Shown here in pieces: positions 1-10,566 of a stretch of DNA of 64,000 nucleotides. The notes below the pieces were generated by a model. The model made no database searches. It was not told the origin of the DNA and saw nothing but the letters and a program-made list of their open reading frames with translations. How positions within the stretch are numbered: position 1 is the first letter of the stretch; every line of letters starts with the position of its first letter. Source of the stretch: Camarhynchus parvulus (lineage: Eukaryota; Chordata; Aves; Passeriformes; Thraupidae). A program made the position numbers and the translations under genes. The DNA lies in the NCBI RefSeq assembly GCF_901933205.1, contig NC_044574.1:22739733-22803732 (forward strand), in the 5' to 3' direction.

Positions 1-880
1 CTATTCACACATGAGATTTGTCCCTTCCCACTTTCTTAAGAAAGTACAGTTACACTGGTGCTGCTGATGGTTTTGTGTGCATCTTTTGGGATTTGGAACT
101 TTGATTTGATTGAAGCAGGTTTCTCCAAGTCTTACTCATGAGTGGATCCAAATTCCACCTGTCTTCCTAAAATCTGATATGGGACTTGTTTTTAGCATTC
201 TCTGACATGCTATAAAATATGAGGAATTTAAATTTTTCTGTTACTATATTACAAAGATAGTAACAGAAGCTGAAAAAATGAAAACAGTAGTTTCACCATA
301 AAAATGCCCTTTGCCCATCAATACTTAGCATCATCTTTTGACTGTACTAATGGCCTACAGATTAAATTACATTAGAAAATATACTCCAGTAAATTCATTT
401 GTATAGTTTTTGAGTTAAGTGCTTTGAATTAAATGCTATGTGTGCCATAAATAAATAAATAAAACTCACAAAAATTATTAGGTAGACTACGGGAACAAGT
501 ACACACTTGGATTTAAATTTTAAACCAGTCTCATTAAGTAGCTTCTGTGACTGTGATACATTCCAAGACTGCAGAAAATAGGAAAAGGGAGTGTGAGTGT
601 ATTTCTATCCGTGCATAGTAGGTTACTATTGATACAATATTGCTCTCATCTCTTTAAAGATTATTTTCTTGTCTCATTAAATGTCAGTGCCATAATGTGC
701 AGAGCTCTCAATGCCAAATCAGTGTTGTTTCAGTATTCTTTCTGGTAGTAATATGCTAATTGCTATAAATATACAGGTAGAAAAAAACTGGGATCTGTAT
801 TCAGGAGACGTTTTATAGTGGGACAAAAGGAAGTGTAATGTTACTTTCTAGCATCTTGCAATTTATTTTGCTCTTTTTAG
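1..880 (+). other. TBC1D1: TBC1D1 intron (3' part), 5' edge of window
   Basis: Intronic sequence ending in a TTTTTAG acceptor at 880. The upstream exons of the gene (first PTB domain, about 285 codons judging from the usual length of about 1,160 residues) are outside the window. Apart from a short AAAT repeat at about 447-464 I see nothing else here. Confidence 0.85.
447..464. repeat. (AAAT)n microsatellite
   Basis: About four AAAT units inside the first intron. Confidence 0.7.
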
Positions 881-970
881 ATTGGCCAGTCTGAAGTTTA
901 CCTTATCAGTCCTGACACAAAAAAAGTCGCAATTGAGAAAAGCTTTAAAGAAATATCCTTTTGTTCTCAG
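881..970 (+). CDS. TBC1D1: TBC1D1 exon: PTB domain 2, start
   Basis: 90 nt, 30 codons, reading [15 protein letters not shown] through C-S-Q. It follows a polypyrimidine tract and TAG acceptor and ends at CAG|GTAAGA. The L-I-S-P-D-T-K core matches the strand region of the second phosphotyrosine-binding domain shared by TBC1D1 and TBC1D4. It is phase 0 at both ends, so it joins directly to the exon at 1981. It is the first coding exon visible in the window and is too short to have been called as an open reading frame alone. In the protein this domain contributes to binding partners and membranes on GLUT4-type vesicles (family knowledge). Confidence 0.93.
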
Positions 971-1980
971 GTAAGATTGTAGTGTATTCTTTTTATCTTT
1001 TTTTTTTTTGTTTGTTTAAATATTCTCTACTTGTGAATGCTCATGTAATCCTCTCTTCTTGCACTCCACATGGTTTCTCTCAACAGCAGTTTCAGTGATT
1101 GCTATTGAAAAGCTGCTAATTAATCAGTAATTTTATAAGACCATCATTCTTCTTTCATGCTTTGCATTGTGATTCCTGAGATGAAGACTCACTCCTGTGT
1201 GCAGTAGATGAATAATATTAGCTAGAAGGAACACACTGGTCAGGAACACACTCTTGTTTGAGATTGCAGTGAGCATGATTCACAGTTGTGCAAGTCTTGG
1301 GATCTCTGAGCCATATTTTGCAAGCAGTGAGAATGAAAGGAGAAAAATTGTATGGAAGAGTTATCTGAAGAATACTTTAAAAATATGTTCTCTTCAAGAA
1401 AATAAGTTACATGTGTCTAAATGAGGACAGTCCTCTGCAATGCAGAGGTAGCATATGTGATACGCTGTGGGCACGTATGTGTTAGAGACTCCTCATTCAC
1501 TCCTAATCCCTGTTCCTTGTGCCACAGAGTTTGCTTCTCTGTCCTTCTGCCTGAGTTTTTTTTTGTTTGTTTGTTTGTTTTGTAGGTTTTGTTTTCCATA
1601 AATTACTTTGTTTTTTAATTTGATGATAATAGCTTTCATCACTAAACATACAGACACATATTCTGAAAATTTCTGAGTAAAATACATTTTGGATAGAATT
1701 TATTAATCTCTGGGTCTGCTGTGTGGGTCATTTATACTTCATCCATTAAAAACAAAACAAAAAGTAAAACAATGTCTAACTTAATTGAAATTAAAGATTC
1801 ATGAAGTATTAGGCTCTGTAACAGGACAGAATTTTAATGGCCAGATGTCTTTAATGTAGCTGTAACAGAGGTAAGTGACCAATATGTAATGCTATTTTGT
1901 TCTTTTCTTCCTGATAGAAATACAGGTACAAAACTTTGAAAGTAGGTATGACTGTTTCATTGCTGTTGTTTCTTTCGTAG
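971..1980 (+). other. TBC1D1: TBC1D1 intron
   Basis: GTAAGA donor to TTTCGTAG acceptor. It contains a T-rich tract near 1000-1013 and a GTTT repeat at about 1558-1581. Nothing else is recognised. Confidence 0.85.
1558..1581. repeat. (GTTT)n microsatellite
   Basis: T-run followed by four GTTT units; intronic. Confidence 0.7.
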
Positions 1981-2085
1981 GGAATTAGACATGTGGATCA
2001 CTTTGGGTTCATCTGCAGAGAGTCTTCAGAAAATGGAGGCTTCCACTTTGTTTGCTATGTGTTTCAGTGTACAGATGAAGCGCTG
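1981..2085 (+). CDS. TBC1D1: TBC1D1 exon: PTB domain 2, middle
   Basis: 105 nt, 35 codons, from [15 protein letters not shown] to [11 protein letters not shown], then donor GTAAGT. The [11 protein letters not shown] segment is near-invariant between TBC1D1 and TBC1D4, and the C-Y-V-F-Q-C strand is the penultimate strand of the PTB fold. The exon is phase 0/0. It contains no internal ATG-initiated frame, so its detection rests on splice sites and homology. Confidence 0.95.
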
Positions 2086-2714
2086 GTAAGTGAAAGAAAA
2101 GAATAGTCAAATAAGCCAAATAAAATATTAGGCCCTAAATGTCTTCTATTGCTCTATGCTCTGTATTTTGCTGAATGTCCTCAAATTGTATTCCACTCAG
2201 AAATACAAGTATTTCAGAAATGTAACTAATATAGCAGTCTGCAAGAAACCTTTTCATTTGTTTTGAGGGCAGAAATTAAAATCCTCTTTAAAATCCACTA
2301 AATCTTCATTTCACAAACTAAGTTAGACCTTATGCTTCTTTTCTGGGGAGAGTTTTCTCTTAGGGCACCTGTTCTGAAAATCAGGACTACACTCCTGTGC
2401 TCTGAGTAAGACCAGTGCATCACAACTGCAGTAAGCTTTTTGATCACAGACAAGAAAGGGGTTTGAGATAGAGGGTAGGATCTTTCATTAGACCACAGTA
2501 ATAAAATTGGGTGGACTGGAAGAGACTTGAGTTCATGGTGAGTTTTGTGTGCTTGTGTTTTTGTGCACAGAACCGACATATGAACAGCTTGGGTTTTTAG
2601 TCATAAGCACATTCCCAAGCAAGGGTCAGTATCATTCTAAAAGACCGTTGTGTTTGTGTTAAGGAAAACAGTGGAAGAATGAAATTCTGTTCTTCTACAT
2701 GCTGTTCTTTTCAG

Positions 2715-2847
2715 GTTGATGAAATCATGATGACATTGAAACAGGCTTTCACTGTGGCTGCTGTGCAACAAACTTCCAAGGCACAGCCCCAGCTCTGTGA
2801 AGGGTGTCCTATGCAAAGTTTGCATAAACTCTGTGAAAAGATAGAAG
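2715..2847 (+). CDS. TBC1D1: TBC1D1 exon: PTB domain 2 C-terminal helix
   Basis: 133 nt, starting [16 protein letters not shown] and ending L-H-K-L-C-E-K-I-E plus the first base of a Gly codon (phase 1); donor GAAG|GTGAGG. The amphipathic V-D-E-x-M-x-T-L-K-Q-A-F helix is the capping C-terminal helix of the second PTB domain in this family. The C-E-x-C-P-M-x-S-L-H-K-L-C-E segment is also conserved with TBC1D4. Confidence 0.95.
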
Positions 2848-4225
2848 GTGAGGTTTAAAGAATTTTCTGGTTACATATTTTTTGTGACAGTTTCATTGGG
2901 GGACAGTGTGTAAAATCCGAAGGAAATTAATGCTTAAAAAGAGCTTGGGACTTGGGGTAGAAAGTTGAGAGCCAGGTACTTTTATTTACAGGACTGTAGT
3001 ATCAGGTTTTCTGTAAAGTAATAAGAATTTTCCAACAAGAGGTAAGCTCTTTTATTGTGTTTTAGTTGACCTTTTGAAAACTGTTTCCAAGAGTAAACAT
3101 TAGCAAGTTGCAGCTGGTTTGGCTCCATTAGCCCTATAAATGCAGAAGCCTGTAGATGAGGAACCTCTGAAGGATGGATGCTGCAGTAGCTATGACCTGC
3201 TGTCCTGTTGAGTCCACTTAGAAACTGGCGTTATGCTATCACTAAGCAGGAACTGACCAGTATGCTTTTAATATGTGTGTTTGTCTGCTCCTTCATGGAA
3301 ATGCAGAAATTAGAATTGTAGTTGTCACCCAGGAACAGATGTTCAAGTCATAAAAAATGTCACTGTTCGATTTTGTTCATTTAAGTGATGTTTGGGGTGA
3401 ATAAAGGGCAACAGCAGCTTGTCAGATCACGTGACAGTGGCTTATTGGACTAAAACCTGCCTAGTGCTAATTTGATGAAACTGGACAACTTCCAAAATTA
3501 CTTTCACTCTATTTTGGCTTTCAGCTAGCTGTAATTTTTGGGAAGTTTCTTAAAGGCAAATGTCCTTTAGTGCCTTCAATCATGCCATCTTGTTAATTGT
3601 ATCATCTGCTTCTGAAGGAGATATTCTATGATCAGAAACTGAAGTTGATGATTTGCTGTTTTTCCACAGAAAACAGAGGAAAGGAATTTAATCTAGGAAG
3701 AGAACAGAAAAAATAATCTGAATGAAAGGGTAGTCTGCTTTAGATTGTCAATAAATGTCTTCATCAAAAGGCAAAGTAAGAGCTTCACTAACAAGCAATA
3801 AATTTACTAGTTTTCAGAAGGGCCCACAACATAAAAATTGGAGAAAATGAAAGGGAATTCTGTTTATACCATAAACAATATCCAAGCAGCACTGCAGAAA
3901 ACACCCACAAAACAGTCTGCTAAAATGCAGTAGATTGTAGGTTTATTTTATCTTGTGTGATAGTGGAGTCTTCAGCTAAGAGTATAATCCTGGTCTGTGC
4001 TCAGTAAATCTCCTCATTGCAGAGTTCATGTCCCTCATTTTAAAGACATGAGTTTAGTAGTAGCTTTAAATTAACCTAGAGTTCTTTCTAATGCCGTCTT
4101 ATGAAATCATGGAATGGGTCAGCTCAAATAACTGAAAGCTTTGACTTCAATTGTCAGCATATTTATGTGATTGGTTAATTCTGAAAAATTTGACCCTCTA
4201 ATTTGTTCATTTTTCCTCTTGGTAG
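2848..4225 (+). other. TBC1D1: TBC1D1 intron
   Basis: About 1.4 kb from GTGAGG to CTTGGTAG. I see no repeat or second gene in it. Confidence 0.8.
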
Positions 4226-4317
4226 GGTTGCCCCCTTCTAAGACTAAACTGGAACTACAAAAGCATCTAACCACACTAAATAACCAGGAACAGGCCTCTG
4301 TTTTTGAAGAGGTTCAG
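4226..4317 (+). CDS. TBC1D1: TBC1D1 exon: post-PTB segment
   Basis: 92 nt. Its first two bases complete the Gly codon of the preceding exon, followed by L-P-P-S-K-T-K-L-E-L-Q-K-H-L and ending F-E-E-V-Q|GTAAGC in phase 0. It corresponds to the TBC1D4 stretch just after PTB2 with the same H-L-x-x-L-x-x-x-E-Q-A pattern. An open frame continues into the intron past the donor; only 4226-4317 is taken as exon, because the next exon joins in phase there. Confidence 0.95.
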
Positions 4318-5922
4318 GTAAGCTTTGTTTCCTACAAGATTTTAAAGCAGCTGGTGTTTTTTGCTAACATCTTGTAAAACACAGAAGTCCTTTTCATTTT
4401 TTGTGAATCATTCATTTTTTTACATAATAGGCTGTTAGCCAGCTTGTGCTTTAATTTCAGTTGTTTTTTTAGAGCTGTTGAAAACTTAGTTTTTGATGTA
4501 AATTACTGTTTTACTAATTCTTCTTCCCCTAATACTCCTTGCTTTCCATGGAGATGTTGCCTTCTCACTGAGTAAAACTGAACACATTTTTTATGGGTGA
4601 AGACAATAACTTGTACTGTGAGGACATTCAAACTGTTACTTGGACCAAAACAAATTTCTGTAATATTCCCAGATGAGAAAATTTCATGCCTAAAGTTTAT
4701 CCTAGATCTTAATTCTTGTCAAACTAACTAAAGAAGTTAAACTTTCTATCTTCTTAATTAAATGTATTTTAGGACAGAGGAAATCATAGCTGGATTGAAA
4801 ATAGATGATGTGGATTTTAGGAAATGTCACTGGGATTGAAACGCTGTTGAAGATTAAGAAATGTCAGACTTTTTAAAAATTAATGTTTCCTTCCTCTCCT
4901 GAGTCATTTCAGTCTCTTTGTGTTTCCACATGGCAGTTTATCACTCAATACCAAATTTGGAAGTTACTCTGTGGAACCAATTCCATGAGCTGAGTAATTT
5001 CTTAGCATAGGGCAGCTAGCAGCACTGTTGCCTTTTAGTGTGCTGCACACAGTCTAAAGCTTCTTTCTAGTAGTCACAGGAAACTGTTAATTGCTTCTGG
5101 TGAGGGTCTGCAAACCATGAACTTGGAAAAACTAGGGGTAAAGTACAAATCTCCTGCCCGTCTTTCTCAGCTAACTTTTTCAGTTGGACAGCCTGGAATG
5201 TTGCATTCTTGCAGATCCATGTATTGTTACCATGATTCAGATTTTTAGGTAACTGTATTCCTGTGGTACTTTTATTACTCTGATGTGCTACCTTGGCATT
5301 AATTCATATTGTATCCTCTGCATTATATCAATAGGCTTAAGGCAGCATATGTTTTTCAAAAGTTAAGTTTCTGGGATTAAATTCTTTAATAAATTGTTTT
5401 AAAATCTTGTCTTACAATAATTGAGATCGAAATAAAATGCAGCATAGATAAACAGGTTCACCTTGTGCACTAATTTGTGAAAAACCTATATCATTTCCCA
5501 AAAAGTAAATGTTCAGTGTGAAGGATTTCTAGGACAAGTGTTGTGAATCCTATCTCTAGGACAGTACTCCGTGTGTGCTACTAACTCAGAACTACAGTGG
5601 TTCAGTTTTCTTTACATCAAAAGAAAATCAGCAAAAATATTTTTAAAGCCTTTATTTGCTTGTGGCAGTTCAATATCTGTGCAGTTGTCCTCTGTCTTAG
5701 GTGTAAATTCTGTCATGTATGAAGGAGGTCAAGTGTTTTTGTGGCTGTATTGGTGCTTTGCCTGGGACACTGGTGTCCTCTGGTGGACTGGAGCAGTAGC
5801 ATTAACAGACTAAATTTGTTCCTACATTCATGATTTATTACAGTGACAAATGAAAAGTGTAAACATTTGCAAACTGTTACACAAATGTATAATTACTGTG
5901 CTTGTGGTGTTCTCAATTACAG
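4318..5922 (+). other. TBC1D1: TBC1D1 intron
   Basis: About 1.6 kb of AT-rich intron. The apparent 80-residue open frame at 5571-5813 shows no family resemblance and no splice context. Confidence 0.8.
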
Positions 5923-6033
5923 AAATTAAGACCACGAAATGAACAAAAAGAGAATGAGCTGGTTATCTCTCTTTTGAGAAACATGTATGAAGAAAAACAG
6001 AAGGACCATGTTCATGTTGGAGAAGCAAAACAG
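5923..6033 (+). CDS. TBC1D1: TBC1D1 exon: linker start
   Basis: 111 nt, 37 codons, K-L-R-P-R-N-E-Q-K-E-N-E-L-V-I-S through H-V-H-V-G-E-A-K-Q, phase 0/0, acceptor TTACAG and donor CAG|GTAAGT. The E-E/K-E-N-E-L-V-I and K-x-H-V-H-[VI]-G-E motifs are shared with TBC1D4 and mark the transition from PTB2 into the long regulatory linker. Confidence 0.95.
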
Positions 6034-6730
6034 GTAAGTAACAATTCAGTTTTAGTTCATGTAAGGAGAAGCCAGGAAAAAAAATTCCATTCAAATTTTA
6101 TATCTTTCCAAAGGCAAATTTGCATCACTTGCAATTTGAAACTTCAGTGTGTAAGCAGTGGTGAATACTGGGTTTGCTTATGCTTCATAAACTATTGTTA
6201 CGTGCCAAAACAGATATCTCAAATTCTGAGGTCCCTGCTACAGTCTGATTTCAGGCCTAGGAGATAGGGGTATAAAGAAGGTAGAGTACTAAATTGTTTA
6301 TTTATTCTCTCTGCAAAGAAAATTCAATATATGTGAGAGAATGTATAATGGATTTGTGATTGCTCTCAGCTGATCTGTGGCATTTGCCATCTTGTTGTCA
6401 CTGTTGAGTCAGTGTAATGACAACACGTTGGATTTGGTCATTGATAAAGCCTGTTACATTTACTCAGGACTGAAAGTCATTAAGTATTAAAATGTCAATT
6501 CTTCTGAAGCATGCTAGTTCACTCAACACATTTCCTGTAAGAGATTTCCTGTCCTTATTTTAGGATAGTTTGCTAAACTTCAGTACAAGTATCACTAGAG
6601 GAAAATGCATGACAAGCTGAGGACACCAGGAAAAAACTATTGATACAGTTTATGGAAGTCTTCAAACAGTTCACTGAGATTTTCTCCAGGCTGTTGAGTA
6701 TTTTGCATTTCTGTTTGTAAACACTTGCAG

Positions 6731-6859
6731 GCTTCACAACCTCCTGCTGAGAATGCTGCAAATGAAGTGTCCAGCAGTGCTTCAAGATTCAGATTAGACA
6801 TGCTAAAGAACAAAGCAAAAAGGTCTCTTACAGAATCTTTTGAAAGTATTTTATCACGT
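6731..6859 (+). CDS. TBC1D1: TBC1D1 exon: linker, basic KNKAKRSLTES segment
   Basis: 129 nt, 43 codons, A-S-Q-P-P-A-E-N through S-I-L-S-R, phase 0/0, acceptor TTGCAG and donor CGT|GTAAGT. It contains R-F-R-L-D-M-L-K-N-K-A-K-R-S-L-T, nearly identical to the TBC1D4 linker, with a basophilic K-R-S-L-T context. A shadow frame on the opposite strand overlaps it and is not a gene. Confidence 0.95.
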
Positions 6860-7929
6860 GTAAGTATCTTCATGTTTATTGTCTTTCAACATAATGTCAT
6901 TGCTTTGTTTATTTGATAGAAAAGTCTTATTTGTTAGCATTCCAGGCCTTAGCCCAAAGGTTATTAAAGTCACAGTGACAAAATATTTGAGTATCTCCTC
7001 TTGTTACTTCCCAGACAGCATTTCTAGAATTCACCCCTATAGAATCATACTGGAGCTGTGCTCAGGATATGAAATATAATGTTAGGGTTGTTATATTAGC
7101 TGTAGTCCTGTTCTAATTTTTTTCAGTTTGTCCTAACTGGTATAAGCTGCCTATGTAAGCATAGCTGTAGACTGGTTGCATTTTCACTGGCATTGCTGTT
7201 TTGATGGAAACTCTTGATTTTGATCAGATCTGGAGCCAGAAGTTTTGGCTGAACTACAGAGATAGTCATTGTTGTGAATAATGACAACACTTTATATTTT
7301 ACCTGGAATAAAACTTCAAAGAGAACATGAGCTTTAACTTCAGAACATTAAAAAATGATATGATGTAAGGTTAGGAAGATACAAGTTCCATAATTGTGTT
7401 AGCACATCAGAATTCATTAGATATTTTTCTTAGTTACACAGCAACATTACTCAAACAAATTATATAAAAATACTGTTCACAGATTCTACAGAAATATTTA
7501 TATGCTTTCTGATTTGGAGGCACTGAATGGTAATACCAGATATTATGTTTTCCTGTGTATTAAATTTATATGGGTTTAGTCCTTTGTACAAGACATCCTT
7601 TTAATTTTTCTGCATCTTGGTAAGTACCTAATGCAGAAGGTACTTTAACATTAGTTCTAGTACATGTGAAATATGTGATAATGTACGTATCATGGAAAGC
7701 ACATCATTGCCCATGAGAATTCCTTAATTCTACAGGATCCTTCACATTGACAGAGACTATCCTGAATGAAGCTTCTGTTTCCCATAGGGAAAAAGGGTAT
7801 TTTAGGCATTTCAGGAAATGAAATATGATGCTATCTGTGAAAGTTACAGATCTCAACTGTGCTACGTAAATCTCTTTGGTGTGCCCTATATATCGTAATC
7901 TTAACTGCTGATGTGCTTTATTGCTACAG
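6860..7929 (+). other. TBC1D1: TBC1D1 intron
   Basis: About 1.1 kb with donor GTAAGT and acceptor GCTACAG. Nothing else recognised. Confidence 0.8.
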
Positions 7930-8016
7930 GGCAGTAAAGCCAGAGGTCCACTGGACAGGTCTGGTTCTGTGGATCTGGACACCTCTATGTCCGGTACCTT
8001 AAGCAGCACAAATAAA
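7930..8016 (+). CDS. TBC1D1: TBC1D1 exon: linker, RSGSVD phospho-motif
   Basis: 87 nt, 29 codons, G-S-K-A-R-G-P-L-D-R-S-G-S-V-D-L-D through S-S-T-N-K, phase 0/0, donor AAA|GTAAGT. The R-x-G-S-V-D motif aligns with the phosphorylated R-L-G-S-V-D segment of TBC1D4. The remainder is Ser/Thr-rich and presumably disordered (inference). It is short and overlapped by a longer reverse-strand shadow frame. Confidence 0.92.
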
Positions 8017-9106
8017 GTAAGTAAAGCCTGTGATAATTGTACATATTTAGATACTTCAAAAAATATTCCCTAAAACAACTAAGCAAGTATGAAATATGGT
8101 CAGATGTGAAATGCTTCAAGTTGCTTTCAAGCTTTTCATTCTATTCCCTGTGTTATAAACCAGAGAAGTGCTATTGAATTAGAATTGCCTTGTACTGTAT
8201 ATAACATATATTTTGTATGAATATGTGAGTATATGTGAAATAAAACATTATATAACATCATCTGAATTTTACAAGTGTGCAGCAAAACAAGTCCTATAAT
8301 GACCATGCTGCTGATCCTAATCTGACTGGTTTTAGTCCTGAAAGTTCATACCATGAATGCAGGACTGTATTAAAAGAAACTTAAAACTAAAACAGAAGGT
8401 AGAGTAATTTCCCTGTTTGTGTGGTTAGAAAACTTTTAGTCTATATAAAATAATACAAACTAACAGCATGGAAGAAGCCAGTCTTCTTCCCTGCAGGCAG
8501 CATAGCACTCTACAGGCTTGGATATACAGCTATTGATTCTGCTGTAAATGCCTGCTCACCTGCAGACTCCTGACGCCATGTAAACAAGAGTCTGCTCTTT
8601 CAGCGTATGTTTTTGAAAGAATGGCTGATTCTGCAGGAAACATACAAGGGGAGGAATAAAGAAAATGCATAGCTTGGGTTTGAAACAGGCACCTAGTCAT
8701 AGGCTTAAGTTCTTTGTGTGAATCTGCAGGTAGGCAAGAGGAATATTATATGGTTAGATTGGGTTGCTAAAGATACAGCATTCTGCAATGCCACCCTTTT
8801 CACTGTTAGCCAAATGTCACTATTTTGTTCTGACCCTATTTCTTTTGAGTTGTATTCAACATGGTATAAAATACAATTACTCTCAAAAGTACTCAAAATT
8901 TTCTCTGCAAAATAAAAACTCTGCTTTGTTGGCCAAAGTGATGAATAACAAGGACATAGAACATCAAAGGTCTTTCTTTGATCTAGCTTGATAAAAATGT
9001 GTGTTTGAAGCAGATGTCTGTGGGATGTGAACAATGACATGGTACTGAAATCTCAAAGATGGACTCTAAGCCATTCTATTGATAACCTTATTTCTTCCAC
9101 TGCTAG
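8017..9106 (+). other. TBC1D1: TBC1D1 intron
   Basis: About 1.1 kb, GTAAGT to TGCTAG. Two overlapping open frames near 8705-9040 have no supported function. Confidence 0.8.
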
Positions 9107-9396
9107 GAGCCACCATTGTGTGAAAAGGAGAAAGACAGACTTCCTACACTTCCTGCAGAAGATGCTGTCAAGACCAGTGGATCACTGGATGATCTCTGCA
9201 GCAGCACAGAGGATTTCTCTCTGGAGCAGTCTGCTCCATTGCCCCAGCAGAGCTTTCGGAGGCGAGCAAACACACTCAGTCATTTACCAACAGAGAGCCA
9301 GGAGTCTCTGGGGCCTGTCGAATCATCACCATCTGTTCCTCAGAGGAAACTTATGAGGTATCACTCAGTGAGCACAGAGACTCCTCACAAAAGAAA
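9107..9396 (+). CDS. TBC1D1: TBC1D1 exon: linker with Akt-type RRRANT site
   Basis: 290 nt, starting E-P-P-L-C-E-K-E-K-D and ending H-K-R plus two bases (AA), phase 2, donor GTAAGC. It carries R-R-R-A-N-T-L-S-H; its Thr codon is at 9272-9274 and fits R-x-R-x-x-T. In mammalian TBC1D1 this is Thr596, an Akt target, equivalent to Thr642 of TBC1D4 (established knowledge). Further on is Q-R-K-L-M-R-Y-H-S-V-S-T-E-T-P-H, highly characteristic of TBC1D1 rather than TBC1D4, which settles the paralogue. The acceptor reads TAG followed by GAG (a weak NAGNAG), so a one-codon shift is possible but unlikely. Confidence 0.97.
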
Positions 9397-9709
9397 GTAA
9401 GCCTTATTAAAAGCAGGCTATGATTTTGTTTGTTGAGGGCATATTTGGGGATGATAATTGCATACCAGGTATGTCCTCTTAATGGATAAGAGATGCAGTG
9501 TGTCACTCCTTGGAGGTTTGTAGATATTCTTTTTAAAAGCACCTTTAGCCCTCTGTGCTTCATAGGGGAAAGAAGACATGAGATGTGCAGTTCTACGGTA
9601 TATATGTCACAAATTACTTGATTCAGATATATTTGTCCAAGCAACCATTTTTGTTGTTTTTATCTCTGAGCAGTATAAATAAATACTACTTCTTGTTTTC
9701 TATTTACAG

Positions 9710-9754
9710 AGAAAAATCCAGTAGCTTCTGTGATCCTGAAAACCTTACTAGATG
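9710..9754 (+). CDS. TBC1D1: Candidate TBC1D1 cassette microexon (15 codons)
   Basis: 45 nt between a TATTTACAG acceptor (ending 9709) and a GTGATT donor (9755). Read in the phase set by the upstream exon it gives K-E-K-S-S-S-F-C-D-P-E-N-L-T-R plus two bases. It is phase 2/2, so inclusion would keep the frame, and it is Ser-rich like the rest of the linker. There is a TGA three bases past the exon end, so it could not function with donor read-through. I do not recognise the peptide in the mammalian protein. The donor is weaker than its neighbours. It may be a real facultative exon or a chance ORF of the right size. Confidence 0.45.
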
Positions 9755-10437
9755 GTGATTTCATATGTAGCTTTGAAATAGCACACAAAAGTGACTTAAA
9801 GTGCCTAGTTATTGCTAGAGGTGGGGCTCCTGTCTAGCTTTTCAATGAGCCTACCTAGATTTTACTGACAAAAACAAACTACTACTTGCTTTAATATGAA
9901 GATATTCTTCAAGCTGTCCTCCTTCAAAGGCCTGCCTCTGCATCTCTAGTCCCCTCTTAACTTTATGGCAGTTTTCTCCCTCCCTTCTATCTGGTGTTTT
10001 CCAATTACTGTTGAAATACTTCTGTATTTCACTTTTCATTCATTGGAACTCTTGATCATATGCCTGACTTTGTCATTGAAATCAAGGGGAAGCACATATA
10101 AGGAAAAAGAAATGGGGGTGTTAGTGTCATTTTTTGGTGAGTTATAATTGGTCATATTCTGAAATGCCTTGCTGAAGCCTGTAAACAGGAATTTGGGACT
10201 TTGCTTATTGGGTTAAGAAAAAGTTCATGTTCTTACAGTTGCTGCATTAACTGCGAAAAACATAGGAAATGTCTCATTTCTATATGCCAGCTCCCTTTCA
10301 AAGATTAGAGAAGGGATTTCATTTTTTTTTCCTCCTTTCCTTTCTTTCTGTGTTGTTCTCTGTGCTACCTCAACTCCATCGCTCTGGTTGGAATCCGCAC
10401 TATATGGTGTGAACGAATCTGTCGGCAAATCTAAAAG

Positions 10438-10566
10438 TTCTTCTGGTCAACTTGCACGTTCTCCTACTCTAGCTCGTCTTAATCCCTCGGCCTCTTCGCC
10501 CAACTTTCTAAAATATCTAAGGCATAATTCAAGTGGAGAACCAAGTGGCCATTTTGCACAAAAAAG
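10438..10566 (+). CDS. TBC1D1: TBC1D1 cassette exon 1 (long-isoform insert)
   Basis: 129 nt, 43 codons, phase 2/2. It reads S-S-G-Q-L-A-R-S-P-T-L-A-R-L-N-P, then S-A-S-S-P-N-F-L-K-Y-L-R-H-N and H-F-A-Q-K, and ends at AAG|GTGAGC. The reading frame is open further upstream to about 10,388 and beyond, but the only AG that can act as acceptor is at 10436-10437, and this gives exactly the phase required. The P-[NS]-F-L-K core resembles the P-S-F-L-K segment of the TBC1D4 linker. TBC1D1 is known to have a muscle-enriched long isoform with an insert of roughly 90 residues from two exons at this location; this exon and the one at 12950 are the evident counterparts (inference). S-P dipeptides suggest proline-directed phosphorylation. 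Confidence 0.82.

Noticed and set aside
9027..9356. 109-codon forward frame overlapping the RRRANT exon
   Set aside because: A shadow in another frame of the true exon 9107-9396, whose frame is fixed by homology and phase.
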